A DNA stretch of 64,000 nucleotides from Defluviicoccus sp. (GCA_028820505.1 JAPPIT010000117.1:1-64000), one strand, 5' to 3'. Counted from the stretch's first letter, positions 8,446-17,221 are shown. The notes: generated by a model not told the origin, from the letters alone. Translations and numbers: made by a program.

Positions 8446-8547
8446 CCCCTGCTGTCACCCCGGACTTGTTCCGGGGTCCAGGGCCACATGCACCGCTCTG
8501 GCCCGGTTTCCCTGGACCCCGGAACAAGTCCGGGGTGACAGCAGGGG
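8446..8547. repeat. REPIN-like inverted repeat, family B copy 1
   Basis: Perfect 38-base arms (8446-8483 and 8510-8547) flank a 26-base spacer. Each arm includes the palindromic core CCCCGGACTTGTTCCGGGG. Related copies with coordinated base changes in both arms lie at 11788, 22400 and 63508. Confidence 0.9.
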
Positions 8548-8622
8548 ACACGGACGGGCGGTGCAAGCATCCCACAATCCGAGCCTCGACCGGACCGGTG
8601 CGCCGGAAATCCGCCCGCACCC

Positions 8623-8750
8623 CTCGTCATTTCGACCGGAGCGCGAAGCGCGGAGCGGAGAAATCTTTCCGCACAGACGGTTCGGCGCCGAAGCGGGCAG
8701 ATTTCTCCGCTCCGCCGCCCCTTCGGGCCGGCTCCGGTCGAAATGACGAG
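8623..8750. repeat. Family E long inverted repeat
   Basis: Outer arms of 20 bases (8623-8642 and 8731-8750) and inner arms of 16 bases (8651-8666 and 8699-8714) are perfect complements, giving one long interrupted hairpin about 128 bases long. The outer arm reads CTCGTCATTTCGACCGGAGC. Only one copy is in this window. It lies upstream of the ADP-forming acyl-CoA synthetase gene. Confidence 0.85.
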
Positions 8751-8837
8751 AGGGCGGAGTCCGGGCTGACGGTGGGGACCGCGCCTCCGCCCCGGGGCGT
8801 TCTGGACAGGCTCGCGCGCCCTATTCATCATCGGCCG

Positions 8838-10880
8838 ATGCCGTCCTCCCCGCTCTCGCGCCTGTTCGACCCACGCGCCATCGCCGTGGTCGGCGCGTCG
8901 GCGAACGAGGAAAAGCCGGGCTTCCAGATCCTGAGGGCGCTTGAGCCCTTCCACGGCGCGGTTTACCCGGTCAACCCGCGCGGCGGCGCCATCCTCGGCC
9001 GTCCGGTCCATCGGAGCCTCGGCGAGGTGCCCGGACCCGTCGACCTCGTCGCGCTGGTGCTGCCGGCGCGGCATTCGCTGGCGGTGCTGGAGGATGCCGC
9101 TTCGGTCGGCGCCGGCGCCGCGTTCATGGTGAGCGGCGGTTTCGGGGAGACCGGCGATGCCGGGGCCGCGCTGGAAACGGATATCGCGGGCGCCTGCCTG
9201 GCCGGCGGGATCCGGCTTCTGGGACCCAACACCTCGGGATTCCTGCGCCCCTCGCGCGGGCTCGCCTGCACCTTTCTCCCCGCGGCGGCGGCGCTCCGGC
9301 CCGGCCCCATCGGGATCGTCGCGCAGTCGGGCGGGATCAACCTCACGCTGGCGATGATGGCCAACGCGCAGGGGCTGGGCGTCAGCCTCGCGGTCGGGCT
9401 CGGCAACGCGGCCGATCTGGGCGTCGCGGAGACGCTGAACTACCTCGCCGCGGACCCGGAGACGCGGGCCATCGTCCTGCACCTCGAAGGGGTGGCGGAC
9501 GGCAGGGCCGTGTTCGACGCCGTCAGGGCCGCGGTTCCGGTCAAGCCGGTGGTCGCGCTCCCGGTCGGCAGAGCGGACCTCGCGGGTTTCGCGGAGTCGC
9601 ACACCGGCGCGCTGATGGGAAACCACCGCCTGACATGCGCGGCGCTCCGCCAGGCGGGCGCGGCGGTGGTGGAGACGCTCGACGACGCGCTCGACGCGGC
9701 CTACGCGCTCTCGGTGACGCGGCTGAACCCGGCGCGCGACCCGGGGATCGGCGTGCTGACCGGGCAGGCCGGGCCGGGGCTGCTGATGACGGATACGCTC
9801 CGGCAGGCGGGCGTCTCCGTGCCGGAGCTCGCGCCCGCGACGGTGGCGCGGATCGCGGGCCTGCTCCCGCCCTTGACCTACATGAAGAATCCGGTCGACA
9901 CCGGGCGGCCGGACGCGGGCTTCGGCGCCGTCATGGAGGCGCTCGCGGCGGACGGGGGGATCGACGCCGTCCTCGCCTATGCGCTGATCGAGGGCGGCGC
10001 GCTCGACGTCGGCGGTGCCGCGGTCGAAGCGGCGGGCAAGACGTCGAAACCGGCGGTCTTCGCCACCGCGGGCGTGCCGTCCGAGACCGCGGGGCTAGTC
10101 GATGCGCTCCGCCGCGCCGGCATTCCGGTCTTCCTCGCCCCCGACCGTGCCGCGCGGGCGATGGCGGCGATGGTTGCGGACGCGCGCCACCGGGCAGCGG
10201 AGCCGGACGGTCGGGAATCCGCGCCCCCCGGGACCGCGCCGCCCCTGACGCGCGCGGTCGACGAGGACGCGGCGAAGACGCTGGTATCGGCCTATGGGAT
10301 CCCGACGCCGAAACGGGCGGTCTGCCGAAGCCGCGCCGAGGCCGAGGCGGCGCGCGCGGCGATCGCGGGTCCGGTCGTGGCCAAGGTCCTGGACCCCGGA
10401 ATCCTCCACAAATCGGACGTGGGCGGCGTGCATGTCGGGATCGAGACCGCCGCCGCGCTGGAGGAGGCGCTCGACGCTATCGAGCGGATATCGAACGCCG
10501 GCTACCTGATCGAGGCGATGGCGCCCGACGGGCTCGACCTCATCCTCGGCGCGCGGAACGACCCGAGCTTCGGCCCGACCGTGCTTCTGGGCCTCGGCGG
10601 CACCGCGGCGGAGGCCGTCGACGACGTTGCCGTGGCCCTGGCGCCGCTCGGCGCGGGCGAGGTGGACGCGATGATCGACTCGCTCGCCGGCAGCGCGCTC
10701 TTCGGCCCCTGGCGCGGCGCCCCCGCCCCCGACCGCGCCGCCATCCGCGAGGCGGTGCTGGGCCTCGCCCGGCTGATCGCCGAACATCCCGAGATCGCGG
10801 AGATCGACCTCAACCCGGTAAGGGCCTACGCCGAGGGCGCGATGGCCCTCGACGCGCTGATCGTTCTCCGGCGCGCGTAG
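8838..10880 (+). CDS. Acyl/acetyl-CoA synthetase, ADP-forming (fused alpha-beta)
   Basis: A 680-residue single-chain NDP-forming acyl-CoA synthetase that interconverts acyl-CoA, ADP and phosphate with acid, ATP and CoA. Domain order: CoA-binding Rossmann domain (SRLFDPRAIAVVGASAN at the N-terminus), two succinyl-CoA-ligase-like domains, then an ATP-grasp domain at about residues 470-680 (VVAKVLDPGILHKSDVGGVH). The phosphate-carrying histidine is in ESHTGALMG. The C-terminal IAEIDLNPV is typical. ATG 8838 fits the expected start of the CoA-binding domain. It appears monocistronic, between repeats and the HigBA locus. The acid could be acetate or an aryl/branched acid; the sequence does not decide. 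Confidence 0.88.
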   Translation: MPSSPLSRLFDPRAIAVVGASANEEKPGFQILRALEPFHGAVYPVNPRGGAILGRPVHRSLGEVPGPVDLVALVLPARHSLAVLEDAASVGAGAAFMVSGGFGETGDAGAALETDIAGACLAGGIRLLGPNTSGFLRPSRGLACTFLPAAAALRPGPIGIVAQSGGINLTLAMMANAQGLGVSLAVGLGNAADLGVAETLNYLAADPETRAIVLHLEGVADGRAVFDAVRAAVPVKPVVALPVGRADLAGFAESHTGALMGNHRLTCAALRQAGAAVVETLDDALDAAYALSVTRLNPARDPGIGVLTGQAGPGLLMTDTLRQAGVSVPELAPATVARIAGLLPPLTYMKNPVDTGRPDAGFGAVMEALAADGGIDAVLAYALIEGGALDVGGAAVEAAGKTSKPAVFATAGVPSETAGLVDALRRAGIPVFLAPDRAARAMAAMVADARHRAAEPDGRESAPPGTAPPLTRAVDEDAAKTLVSAYGIPTPKRAVCRSRAEAEAARAAIAGPVVAKVLDPGILHKSDVGGVHVGIETAAALEEALDAIERISNAGYLIEAMAPDGLDLILGARNDPSFGPTVLLGLGGTAAEAVDDVAVALAPLGAGEVDAMIDSLAGSALFGPWRGAPAPDRAAIREAVLGLARLIAEHPEIAEIDLNPVRAYAEGAMALDALIVLRRA

Positions 10881-10926
10881 GCGGCGCGGAGAGAGCATGG
10901 TCTTGTGCAGCGATGACTCCGGGTTC

Positions 10927-10967
10927 GCCGGATCGAGATACTGCATTGCGGCAATGCTCGATCCGGC
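10927..10967. promoter_or_regulatory. Nested palindrome upstream of higBA (operator or terminator)
   Basis: Outer arms GCCGGATCGAG (10927-10937) and CTCGATCCGGC (10957-10967) enclose an inner palindrome GCATTGC-G-GCAATGC (10943-10957). It ends 25 bases before the HigB start. HigA antitoxins repress their own operon through palindromes, so this may be the operator. It could instead end the upstream synthetase transcript, although no T-run follows. Confidence 0.45.
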
Positions 10968-10992
10968 GTACCGTTATTCGTTACGTTGAACC

Positions 10993-11274
10993 GTGATCGG
11001 GAGCTTTGCCGACAAGCGCACCGCCGCGATCTTCGTCGGCCGCGCCGTTCGCGGTCTGCCAGCGTCGATCCAGCAGCGCGCCCGGACGAAGCTCCTGATG
11101 ATCGACGCGGCCGGCCGTCTGGACGATCTGCGGGCGCCGCCGGGCAACCGTCTGGAGGCATTGCGGGGTGATCGCCGGGGGCAGCACAGCATCCGCGTCA
11201 ACGACCGATGGCGGATATGTTTCGTCTGGCGCGGCGGGTCGGCCTGGGACGTCGAGGCGGTCGACTACCATTGA
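10993..11274 (+). CDS. higB: HigB-like toxin, RelE/ParE superfamily
   Basis: A 93-residue HigB-type mRNA interferase, predicted to cut mRNA on the ribosome. The family pattern is clear: a basic N-terminal half with GLPASIQQRARTKLLMID, LRAPPGNRLEALRGDR, and the core HSIRVNDRWRICFVWRGG, which carries conserved basic residues of the active surface. The C-terminal DVEAVDYH is typical. It starts with GTG 10993. The toxin comes before the antitoxin, which starts 13 bases after its stop: the usual order for hig loci. Low translation from the GTG would favour excess antitoxin (inference). Confidence 0.88.
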   Translation: MIGSFADKRTAAIFVGRAVRGLPASIQQRARTKLLMIDAAGRLDDLRAPPGNRLEALRGDRRGQHSIRVNDRWRICFVWRGGSAWDVEAVDYH

Positions 11275-11287
11275 GAGGGGGAGCGTC

Positions 11288-11641
11288 ATGACCATCGAAC
11301 GCGAGGAGCTGGACAGGCGGCGGGTGGATTTCTCGGATGTCGCGTCGGAACGGCGGCTGGCGCCGGTACACCCCGGCGAGATCCTGCGCGAGGAGTTCCT
11401 GACGCCCATGGCGCTCAGCGTCTATCGGCTTGCCGGGGCGATCGGGGTCTCGCGGCCGCGGCTGAACGACATCGTGCTCGGCCGCCGGCGCGTGACGGTG
11501 GACACCGCGCTTCGCCTGGGACGCTATTTCGGAACGACGCCGGAGTTCTGGATCAACCTTCAGACCCGCTACGACCTCGACGTCGCCGAACGCACGGTTC
11601 GTCCCGGGATCGAACGGGAAATCGAGCCCCACGCCGCATGA
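11288..11641 (+). CDS. higA: HigA-like antitoxin, XRE family
   Basis: A 117-residue HigA-family antitoxin that binds HigB and represses the operon. The signature VHPGEILREEFLTPMALSVYRLAGAI lies at about residues 27-51 (described by its ends because it is long), followed by the helix-turn-helix SRPRLNDIVLGRRRVTVDTA and then ALRLGRYFGTTPEFWINLQ. The N-terminal 25 residues are longer than in the shortest HigA proteins. ATG 11288 lies 13 bases after the toxin stop. The nested palindrome at 10927-10967 is a candidate operator. Confidence 0.9.
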   Translation: MTIEREELDRRRVDFSDVASERRLAPVHPGEILREEFLTPMALSVYRLAGAIGVSRPRLNDIVLGRRRVTVDTALRLGRYFGTTPEFWINLQTRYDLDVAERTVRPGIEREIEPHAA

Positions 11642-11787
11642 CGATGCGGCCGCCGCCGGGGCCCGGGACGCCGTAACACACGGAAGCCTCAGGACACGAA
11701 CCGGCGCAAAGGTGGGGGATTATAAGGACTACTCGATGCGCGGGCTCGGGACGCGGATTTCGGCGCGCCGGCGTCTGCCCTTTTTGT

Positions 11788-11915
11788 CCCCCTGTTGTCA
11801 CCCCGGCCTTGAGCCGGGGTCCAGGGATACAGGCACCGCCGTCGCCCGGCTTCCCCCGGATCGGGGTCCGGGACGAGCCTGGACCCCGGCTCAAGGCCGG
11901 GGTGACAACAGGGGG
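11788..11915. repeat. REPIN-like inverted repeat, family B copy 2
   Basis: Arms 11788-11825 and 11878-11915 are perfect complements. The core here is CCCCGGCCTTGAGCCGGGG rather than the ACTTGTT form, and both arms carry the change. The spacer is the reverse complement, with small changes, of the spacers at 22437-22491 and 63546-63597, so this copy sits in the opposite orientation. The 552-base gap 11642-12193 holds this and the next repeat and no gene that I can support. Confidence 0.9.
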
Positions 11916-11959
11916 CGGAGACAATGTCGGGCGGGGCGGGCACTCCTCTCCCTCCCAGT

Positions 11960-12072
11960 CGTCATGCCCGGACTTGTTCCGGGCATCCACGCCCCTCCGC
12001 CATCTCGCCTGTGCCCGGCCCGCACAGCGATGCCGCAAGACGTGGATGCCCGGAACAAGTCCGGGCATGACG
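11960..12072. repeat. REPIN-like inverted repeat, family C copy 1
   Basis: Perfect 32-base arms (11960-11991 and 12041-12072) surround a 49-base spacer. The arm contains CATGCCCGGACTTGTTCCGG and ends in ATCCACG, the same ending as family A arms. A second copy is at 22582-22693. Confidence 0.9.
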
Positions 12073-12193
12073 GTGGGGGTGTCGTCGGCCTCCCGCTCGT
12101 CAACCAGTCTTTGTAAGCGCCCAAAGGTGGCCCGTACCCGCGAAACCGGGTATCTTTCGAACAAATCGCGATTCACGCGAGCGGAGACGCGGA

Positions 12194-14380
12194 ATGGAAC
12201 GGAGCTTCGCCAAGGAAGTCGAGCTTCTGCGCCGGGGGGACGGTGAGTATTTCGAGGGCGAGGGCATCCTCGCGATCACCAAGGCGCTGCTGCAATCGGG
12301 CGTGAGCTATGTCGGCGGCTACCAGGGCGCGCCGGTCTCGCACCTGATGGACGTGCTGACCTCGGACTCGAAGGGGCTGATGGCCGAGCTCGGCGTCCAT
12401 ACCGAGGTCTGCGCCAACGAGGCCGCGGCGGCGGCGATGCTGGCGGCCTCGATCAACTACCCGATCCGGGGCGCGGTCACCTGGAAATCGACGGTCGGCA
12501 CCAACGTCGCGGCGGATGCGCTGTCCAACGTCGCCTCGGCGGGCGTGGTCGGCGGCGCGCTGATCGTCCTCGGCGAGGATTACGGCGAGGGCGCCAGCAT
12601 CATCCAGGAGCGCACCCATGCGTTCGCGATGAAGTGCTCGGCCTGGCTGATGGACCCCCGCCCCCACCACCCGCGCATGGTGGAGATGATCGAGAAGGGG
12701 TTCGAGCTGTCGGAAGCCTCGCACACCCCGGTCATGGTGGAGTTCCGCATCCGCGCCTGCCACGTCACCGGCCGCTTCGCGACCAAGGACAACAAGCCCG
12801 GCAAGTTCTCGACCAACGACAAGCTGGAGAAGCCGGTCTTCGATCTCGGGCGCATCGCGCTGCCGCCCGCGACCTACGAGCAGGAGAAGAAGAAGGTCGA
12901 GGAGCGCTTCCCCGCCGCCATCGACTTCATCCGCGAGAACAGGCTGAACGAGGTCTTCCCCGGCAAGTACGACGATGTCGGCATCATCTGCCTCGGCGGG
13001 CTCTACAACTCGGTGATCCGCGGGCTCCAGCAGCTCGGCCTCGCCGACGTGTTCGGCAATTCCGAGATCCCGATCCTCTGCCTCAACGTCACCTACCCGC
13101 TGGTCGACGACGAGATCGCCGAGTTCTGCGCGACCAAGCGGTCGGTCCTGATCGTCGAGGAAGGCTTCCCGGACTACCACGAGCAGGCGATCAACGCGCT
13201 GCTGCGCAAGGCCGACCTCAATACCGAAATCGTCGGCAAGGGGGTGTTTCCCAAGGCCGGCGAGTACCAGGCCGAAGTCATGCTGCGCGGGCTCGCCGGC
13301 TTCATCGAGGGTTCGGTGCCGAAGGGCATCGACCTGCAGCCGGTCTCGGCGGCCGTCGCCGACCTCGACCGGACCAAGGAGACCGCGGCCGAGATGCTGG
13401 GCAAGCCGGTCCCCAAACGGCCGCCGGGGTTCTGCACCGGCTGTCCCGAACGCCCGGTGTTCAGCGCGATCAAGCTGGTCCAGCGCGAGGAAGACATCGG
13501 CGAGGTTCATATCTCGGCCGATATCGGCTGCCACACCTTCGCCGCGCTGCCGCCCTTCGGGCTCGGCAACACGGTGACCGGCTACGGTCTCGGGCTCGCG
13601 AGCTCCGCCGGCGTCGCGCCGCACTTCCAGGGGCGCACGATCTCGATCATGGGCGATGGCGGGTTCTGGCATAACGGGCTGTCGTCCGGGATCAGCGGGG
13701 CGGCCTTCAACGACCACGATTCGGTGCTGGTCGTCATGGCGAACGGCTATTCGTCGGCCACCGGCCAGCAGCGTCTGCCGTCGACCACCGCGGGCGGCAC
13801 CGTGCCGTCCGACACGGTCATGCCGATCGAGCGCGCCATCAAGGGGCTCGGCGTCAAGTGGGTGAGGAAGCAGTACACCTACCGGGTCGGCAAGATGAAG
13901 AAGCTCCTGCATGAGGCGCTGACCACGCCGGAGAAGGGGCTCAAGGTGATCATCGCCGAGGCCGAGTGCCAGATCGCCAAGCAGCGCCGGCTGCGCCCGG
14001 CGGTGCGCAAGGCGCTCGACGCCGGCAACAGGGTCGTCCGCACGCGGTTCGGCGTCGACGAGGACACCTGCACGGGCGATCACTCCTGCATCCGGCTCTC
14101 GGGCTGCCCCTCGCTCACCGTCAAGCCCAACCCGGACCCGCTCCGCAAGGACCCGGTCGCGCACGTCAACAACGGCTGCGTCGGCTGCGGGCTGTGCGGC
14201 GAGGTCGCCGACGCGGCGGTGCTGTGCCCGTCCTTCTACAAGGCGGACGTGATCCAGAACCCGAAGGGCGTCGACCTCTTCCTCGACAAGTGGCGCAAGA
14301 ACGTGATCGGCCGCCTCGGCGGATACGCGAACGGGGCCGCCGCCAACGGCGCGGCGAAGGGCAACGGAGCCGCCGCATGA
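12194..14380 (+). CDS. iorA: Indolepyruvate ferredoxin oxidoreductase subunit alpha
   Basis: A 728-residue thiamine-diphosphate enzyme subunit. With IorB it oxidatively decarboxylates aryl-2-oxo acids (indolepyruvate, phenylpyruvate) to aryl-acyl-CoA, passing electrons to ferredoxin. The pyruvate-oxidoreductase N-terminal domain has GYQGAPVSHLMD. The TPP-binding motif begins GDGGFWHNGLSSGI near residue 488. The C-terminal ferredoxin domain carries Cys clusters CTGDHSCIRLSGC and CVGCGLCGE plus LCPS. The start follows GGAGACGCGGA. The stop overlaps iorB (ATGA). The extra C-terminal tail is Ala/Gly/Asn-rich low-complexity sequence. It probably works in aromatic amino acid breakdown. Confidence 0.93.
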   Translation: MERSFAKEVELLRRGDGEYFEGEGILAITKALLQSGVSYVGGYQGAPVSHLMDVLTSDSKGLMAELGVHTEVCANEAAAAAMLAASINYPIRGAVTWKSTVGTNVAADALSNVASAGVVGGALIVLGEDYGEGASIIQERTHAFAMKCSAWLMDPRPHHPRMVEMIEKGFELSEASHTPVMVEFRIRACHVTGRFATKDNKPGKFSTNDKLEKPVFDLGRIALPPATYEQEKKKVEERFPAAIDFIRENRLNEVFPGKYDDVGIICLGGLYNSVIRGLQQLGLADVFGNSEIPILCLNVTYPLVDDEIAEFCATKRSVLIVEEGFPDYHEQAINALLRKADLNTEIVGKGVFPKAGEYQAEVMLRGLAGFIEGSVPKGIDLQPVSAAVADLDRTKETAAEMLGKPVPKRPPGFCTGCPERPVFSAIKLVQREEDIGEVHISADIGCHTFAALPPFGLGNTVTGYGLGLASSAGVAPHFQGRTISIMGDGGFWHNGLSSGISGAAFNDHDSVLVVMANGYSSATGQQRLPSTTAGGTVPSDTVMPIERAIKGLGVKWVRKQYTYRVGKMKKLLHEALTTPEKGLKVIIAEAECQIAKQRRLRPAVRKALDAGNRVVRTRFGVDEDTCTGDHSCIRLSGCPSLTVKPNPDPLRKDPVAHVNNGCVGCGLCGEVADAAVLCPSFYKADVIQNPKGVDLFLDKWRKNVIGRLGGYANGAAANGAAKGNGAAA

Positions 14381-15966
14381 GCGCGGAGACCGACGGCGCC
14401 GCCAACGGCGCGGACGCGCTGCCGGAGCGCACCTTCACCATGGTCGTCGGCGCGCTGGGCGGCGAGGGCGGCGGCGTGCTGACGAGCTGGATCGTCGCCG
14501 CCGCGGAGTCGCTCGGCTTTCCGTGCCAGAGCACCTCGATCCCGGGCGTCGCGCAGAGAACCGGCGCCACCACCTACTACATCGAGATCTACCCCGCCCA
14601 TCACGACCGCCTCGCCGGACGGTCGCCGACGATGGCGCTCTACGCCACGCCGGGGAACATGGACGTCGTGGTGACCTCGGAACTGATGGAGGCCGGGCGC
14701 GCGCTGGAGCTCGGCTGGGTGACGCCCGACCGGACCACGCTGATCTCCTCGTCCCACCGCGTCTATTCCATTCTCGAGAAATCGGCGATGGGCGACGGCC
14801 GGTTCGAGGCCTCGGACCTGATCGAGACGGCCAACCATCTCGCCAAGCGCGCGATCCTGATCGACATGGACCGCCTGGCGCAGGCCAACGGGACGGTGAT
14901 CAACGCCGTCATCCTCGGCGTGATCGCGGGCTCCGGCGAGGTCCCGATCCCGGCCGAGGCGTTCGAGAAGGCGATCGAGACGACCGGCGTCGCCGTCTCG
15001 GGCAATCTGCGCGGCTTCAAGGCCGGGTACGGTTACGTCCGCGGCGACATTCCGATGCCGGAGGCGCCGCCGGCGGTGGAGCGCCGCGCCCCCGGGAACG
15101 TCGACGCCCTGCTGGCGCGGGTCGAAGCGGGCTTCCCGCCCGAGACCCGCCAGGTCCTGCAGGACGGCGTCCGCCGGACGGTCGATTACCAGAACCTCGC
15201 CTATGGCGGGCGCTACCTCGACAACGCCGGGAAGATCCTCGCCGCCGACAAGGCGAACGGCGGCGCGGAACGGGGTTTCAGGCTGACGATCGAGGGCGGG
15301 CGCCATCTCGCGCTCTGGATGAGCTACGAGGACATCATCCGCGTCGCCGCGCTGAAGAGCCGCCCCGAGCGCATGGAGCGCGTCCGCCGCGAGGTCGGCG
15401 CGAAGGAGAGCGAGCCGGTCGTCGTCACCGAGTTCCTGAAACCCGGCTTCGACGAGATCGCCTCGGTGCTGCCGCCCGCGCTCGGCCGCGCGCTGACGCG
15501 GTGGAAGGAGAGGAAGCCGGGCCGGCAGAAATTCCACGTCGCGATGCGGGTCAAGACCAACACGGTCTTCGGCTATGTCCGGCTGTGGGGGCTCGCCAGG
15601 CTCCGCTTCTGGCGGCCCTACAGCTATCGCTTCGCCGAGGAGTGGTCGGAGATCGGGACCTGGCTCGAAGCGCTCGAAAGCGCGGCGGGCCGGAGCTACG
15701 ACCTCGCGCTCGAGATCGCCGAGCTCCCCAATTTGCGCAAGGGCTATTCGGACACCCACCGGCGCGGCGTCGGCAACTACCGCAAGGTGTTCGAGGAGCT
15801 CGCGCGCCCCGCCGCGATCGCCGCCGGCGACCCGGCCGGCGCGGTGGCTGCCCTCAACGCCGCGCGCACCGCCGCGCTGGCCGACCCGGAAGGCGACGCG
15901 CTCAGAACGGTGCTCGTCGCGCCGGCGGCCGAAGCGCCGGAGAGCCGGGCGCAGGCGGCGGAGTAG
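14377..15966 (+). CDS. iorB: Long-form indolepyruvate oxidoreductase subunit beta (IorB plus C-terminal extension)
   Basis: A 529-residue beta subunit. The first 200 or so residues form the gamma-type pyruvate-ferredoxin domain (VVGALGGEGGGVLTSWIVAA, then STSIPGVAQRTGATTYYIE). Classical archaeal IorB stops there at about 200 residues. Here a further domain of about 300 residues follows, with the segments FRLTIEGGRHLALWMSYEDI and KFHVAMRVKTNTVFGYVRLW, matching the alphaproteobacterial long form (DUF6537-like, from memory of the family). The role of this domain is unknown. The gene is translationally coupled to iorA by a 4-base overlap, and family A repeat 2 follows the stop. Confidence 0.88.
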   Translation: MSAETDGAANGADALPERTFTMVVGALGGEGGGVLTSWIVAAAESLGFPCQSTSIPGVAQRTGATTYYIEIYPAHHDRLAGRSPTMALYATPGNMDVVVTSELMEAGRALELGWVTPDRTTLISSSHRVYSILEKSAMGDGRFEASDLIETANHLAKRAILIDMDRLAQANGTVINAVILGVIAGSGEVPIPAEAFEKAIETTGVAVSGNLRGFKAGYGYVRGDIPMPEAPPAVERRAPGNVDALLARVEAGFPPETRQVLQDGVRRTVDYQNLAYGGRYLDNAGKILAADKANGGAERGFRLTIEGGRHLALWMSYEDIIRVAALKSRPERMERVRREVGAKESEPVVVTEFLKPGFDEIASVLPPALGRALTRWKERKPGRQKFHVAMRVKTNTVFGYVRLWGLARLRFWRPYSYRFAEEWSEIGTWLEALESAAGRSYDLALEIAELPNLRKGYSDTHRRGVGNYRKVFEELARPAAIAAGDPAGAVAALNAARTAALADPEGDALRTVLVAPAAEAPESRAQAAE

Positions 15967-15978
15967 AACTTCCCAGCT

Positions 15979-16075
15979 CGTCATGGTCGGCGGAGGCCGA
16001 CCATCCACGAGTTTTTCTGTGTCGGCGGAACAACAAAAACAAAACGTGGATGGTCGGCCTCCGCCGACCATGACG
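15979..16075. repeat. REPIN-like inverted repeat, family A copy 2
   Basis: Perfect 31-base arms (15979-16009 and 16045-16075) around a 35-base spacer whose ends read GTTTTT and AAAAAC, so the stem can extend partly inward. It lies between the convergent iorB and MetE-like genes and may work as a two-way transcript end (inference). Confidence 0.9.
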
Positions 16076-16093
16076 GTGGGGGCGCAAGTACCC

Positions 16094-17221
16094 CTAAGCC
16101 TCGCCCCACACCTCGCGCGCGAGGTCGATCACGAAGGACAGCTTGGCCGCCTGGTCCTCGACCGCGATCAGGTTGCCGAGATCGACGCTCGCGAAGCCGC
16201 ATTGCGGGCTCAGGCCCAGGCGGTCGAGCGCGACGTGCGCCGAGGCCTCGTCGATCCGGCGCCTGATCTCGTCCCGGTCCTCCATGTCGCCGCGCTTGGT
16301 GGTGACGAGGCCGAGCACCACGCATCGGTCGTCGGGCATGAAGCGCAGGGGCTCGAACCCGCCGGAGCGCGCGTCGTCGTATTCGAGGAACCAGGCATCG
16401 ACCTCGATGACCGGGAACAGGGCTTCGGCCAGCGGCTCGTACCCGCCCTCGGCGATCCAGGCGCTCTGCGCGTTGCCGCGGCAGAGATGGATCGTGAGGT
16501 AGGTGTCGGGGCCGCGTTCCGAGATGCAGTCGTTGAGCAGGCGCGCGTAGCGGTGGATCAGCGTGTCGGGGTCCTCGCCGATGGCCTTCAGATTGTCGCG
16601 CATCCGCGTGTCGACGAAATAGTTGATGACCGGATCGTCGATCTGGATGTAGCGGCAGCCGAGCGCTTCGAGGGCGGCGATCTCGTCGCGGTAGACGCGG
16701 GCGAGATCGTCCCAGAACGCCTCCTTGTCGGGATAGGCCCCGTCGTCCACCGACGCGTCGCCACCGTGGAAGTGAACCCGCGTCGGCGAGGGGATCGTGA
16801 CCTTGGCGGTCTTCGAGGTCCGGGCGTTCAGGAAGGCGAAATCGTCGGCCAGGATGTCGCCCGCCCGGCCCAGCTTCCCCACGGTCCGGACGTTCTTCGG
16901 CACGTAGCCCGACGCGGTGCCGGGCGCCTTCCGGAAACCGGCCGCCTCGTCGGGGCTCGAAATCTCGATCCCCTCGATCGCCGAGATGAAGTCGATCCAC
17001 CAGTTCTCGCGGCGGAACTCGCCGTCGGTCACCGCGCCGAGCCCGAGATCCTCCTGCAGCGTCACGACGTCGGCGATGGCCGCGTCCTCGACCTCGCGGA
17101 GCGCGGCGGCGTCGAGCGCGCCGGACTTCCATTTCTCGCGGGCGGCGAGAAGCTCCGGCGGGCGCAGCAGGCTGCCGACGTGATCGGCGCGGAACAGCGG
17201 TTTCTTCGCGGAAGCGCTCAT
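16094..17221 (-). CDS. MetE-like cobalamin-independent methyltransferase (catalytic domain only)
   Basis: A 375-residue protein matching the C-terminal catalytic half of cobalamin-independent methionine synthase. It has the start FRADHVGSLLRPPEL, GAVTDGEFRRENWWIDF, YIQIDDPVINYF, and the zinc ligands in TIHLCRGN (His-x-Cys) and in LSPQCGFAS. MetE proper is about twice as long because it has an N-terminal duplicate, which is absent here. Such short forms use folate, corrinoid or other methyl donors, so methyl transfer to a thiol is likely but the donor and acceptor are unknown. The gene is alone and converges on iorB across a family A repeat. Confidence 0.85.
   Translation of the reverse strand: MSASAKKPLFRADHVGSLLRPPELLAAREKWKSGALDAAALREVEDAAIADVVTLQEDLGLGAVTDGEFRRENWWIDFISAIEGIEISSPDEAAGFRKAPGTASGYVPKNVRTVGKLGRAGDILADDFAFLNARTSKTAKVTIPSPTRVHFHGGDASVDDGAYPDKEAFWDDLARVYRDEIAALEALGCRYIQIDDPVINYFVDTRMRDNLKAIGEDPDTLIHRYARLLNDCISERGPDTYLTIHLCRGNAQSAWIAEGGYEPLAEALFPVIEVDAWFLEYDDARSGGFEPLRFMPDDRCVVLGLVTTKRGDMEDRDEIRRRIDEASAHVALDRLGLSPQCGFASVDLGNLIAVEDQAAKLSFVIDLAREVWGEA

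Noticed and set aside
11788-12072. CRISPR-like spacing of repeated units
   Set aside because: Units come as one inverted pair per site, not as a direct-repeat array with regular unique spacers, and no cas gene is present.
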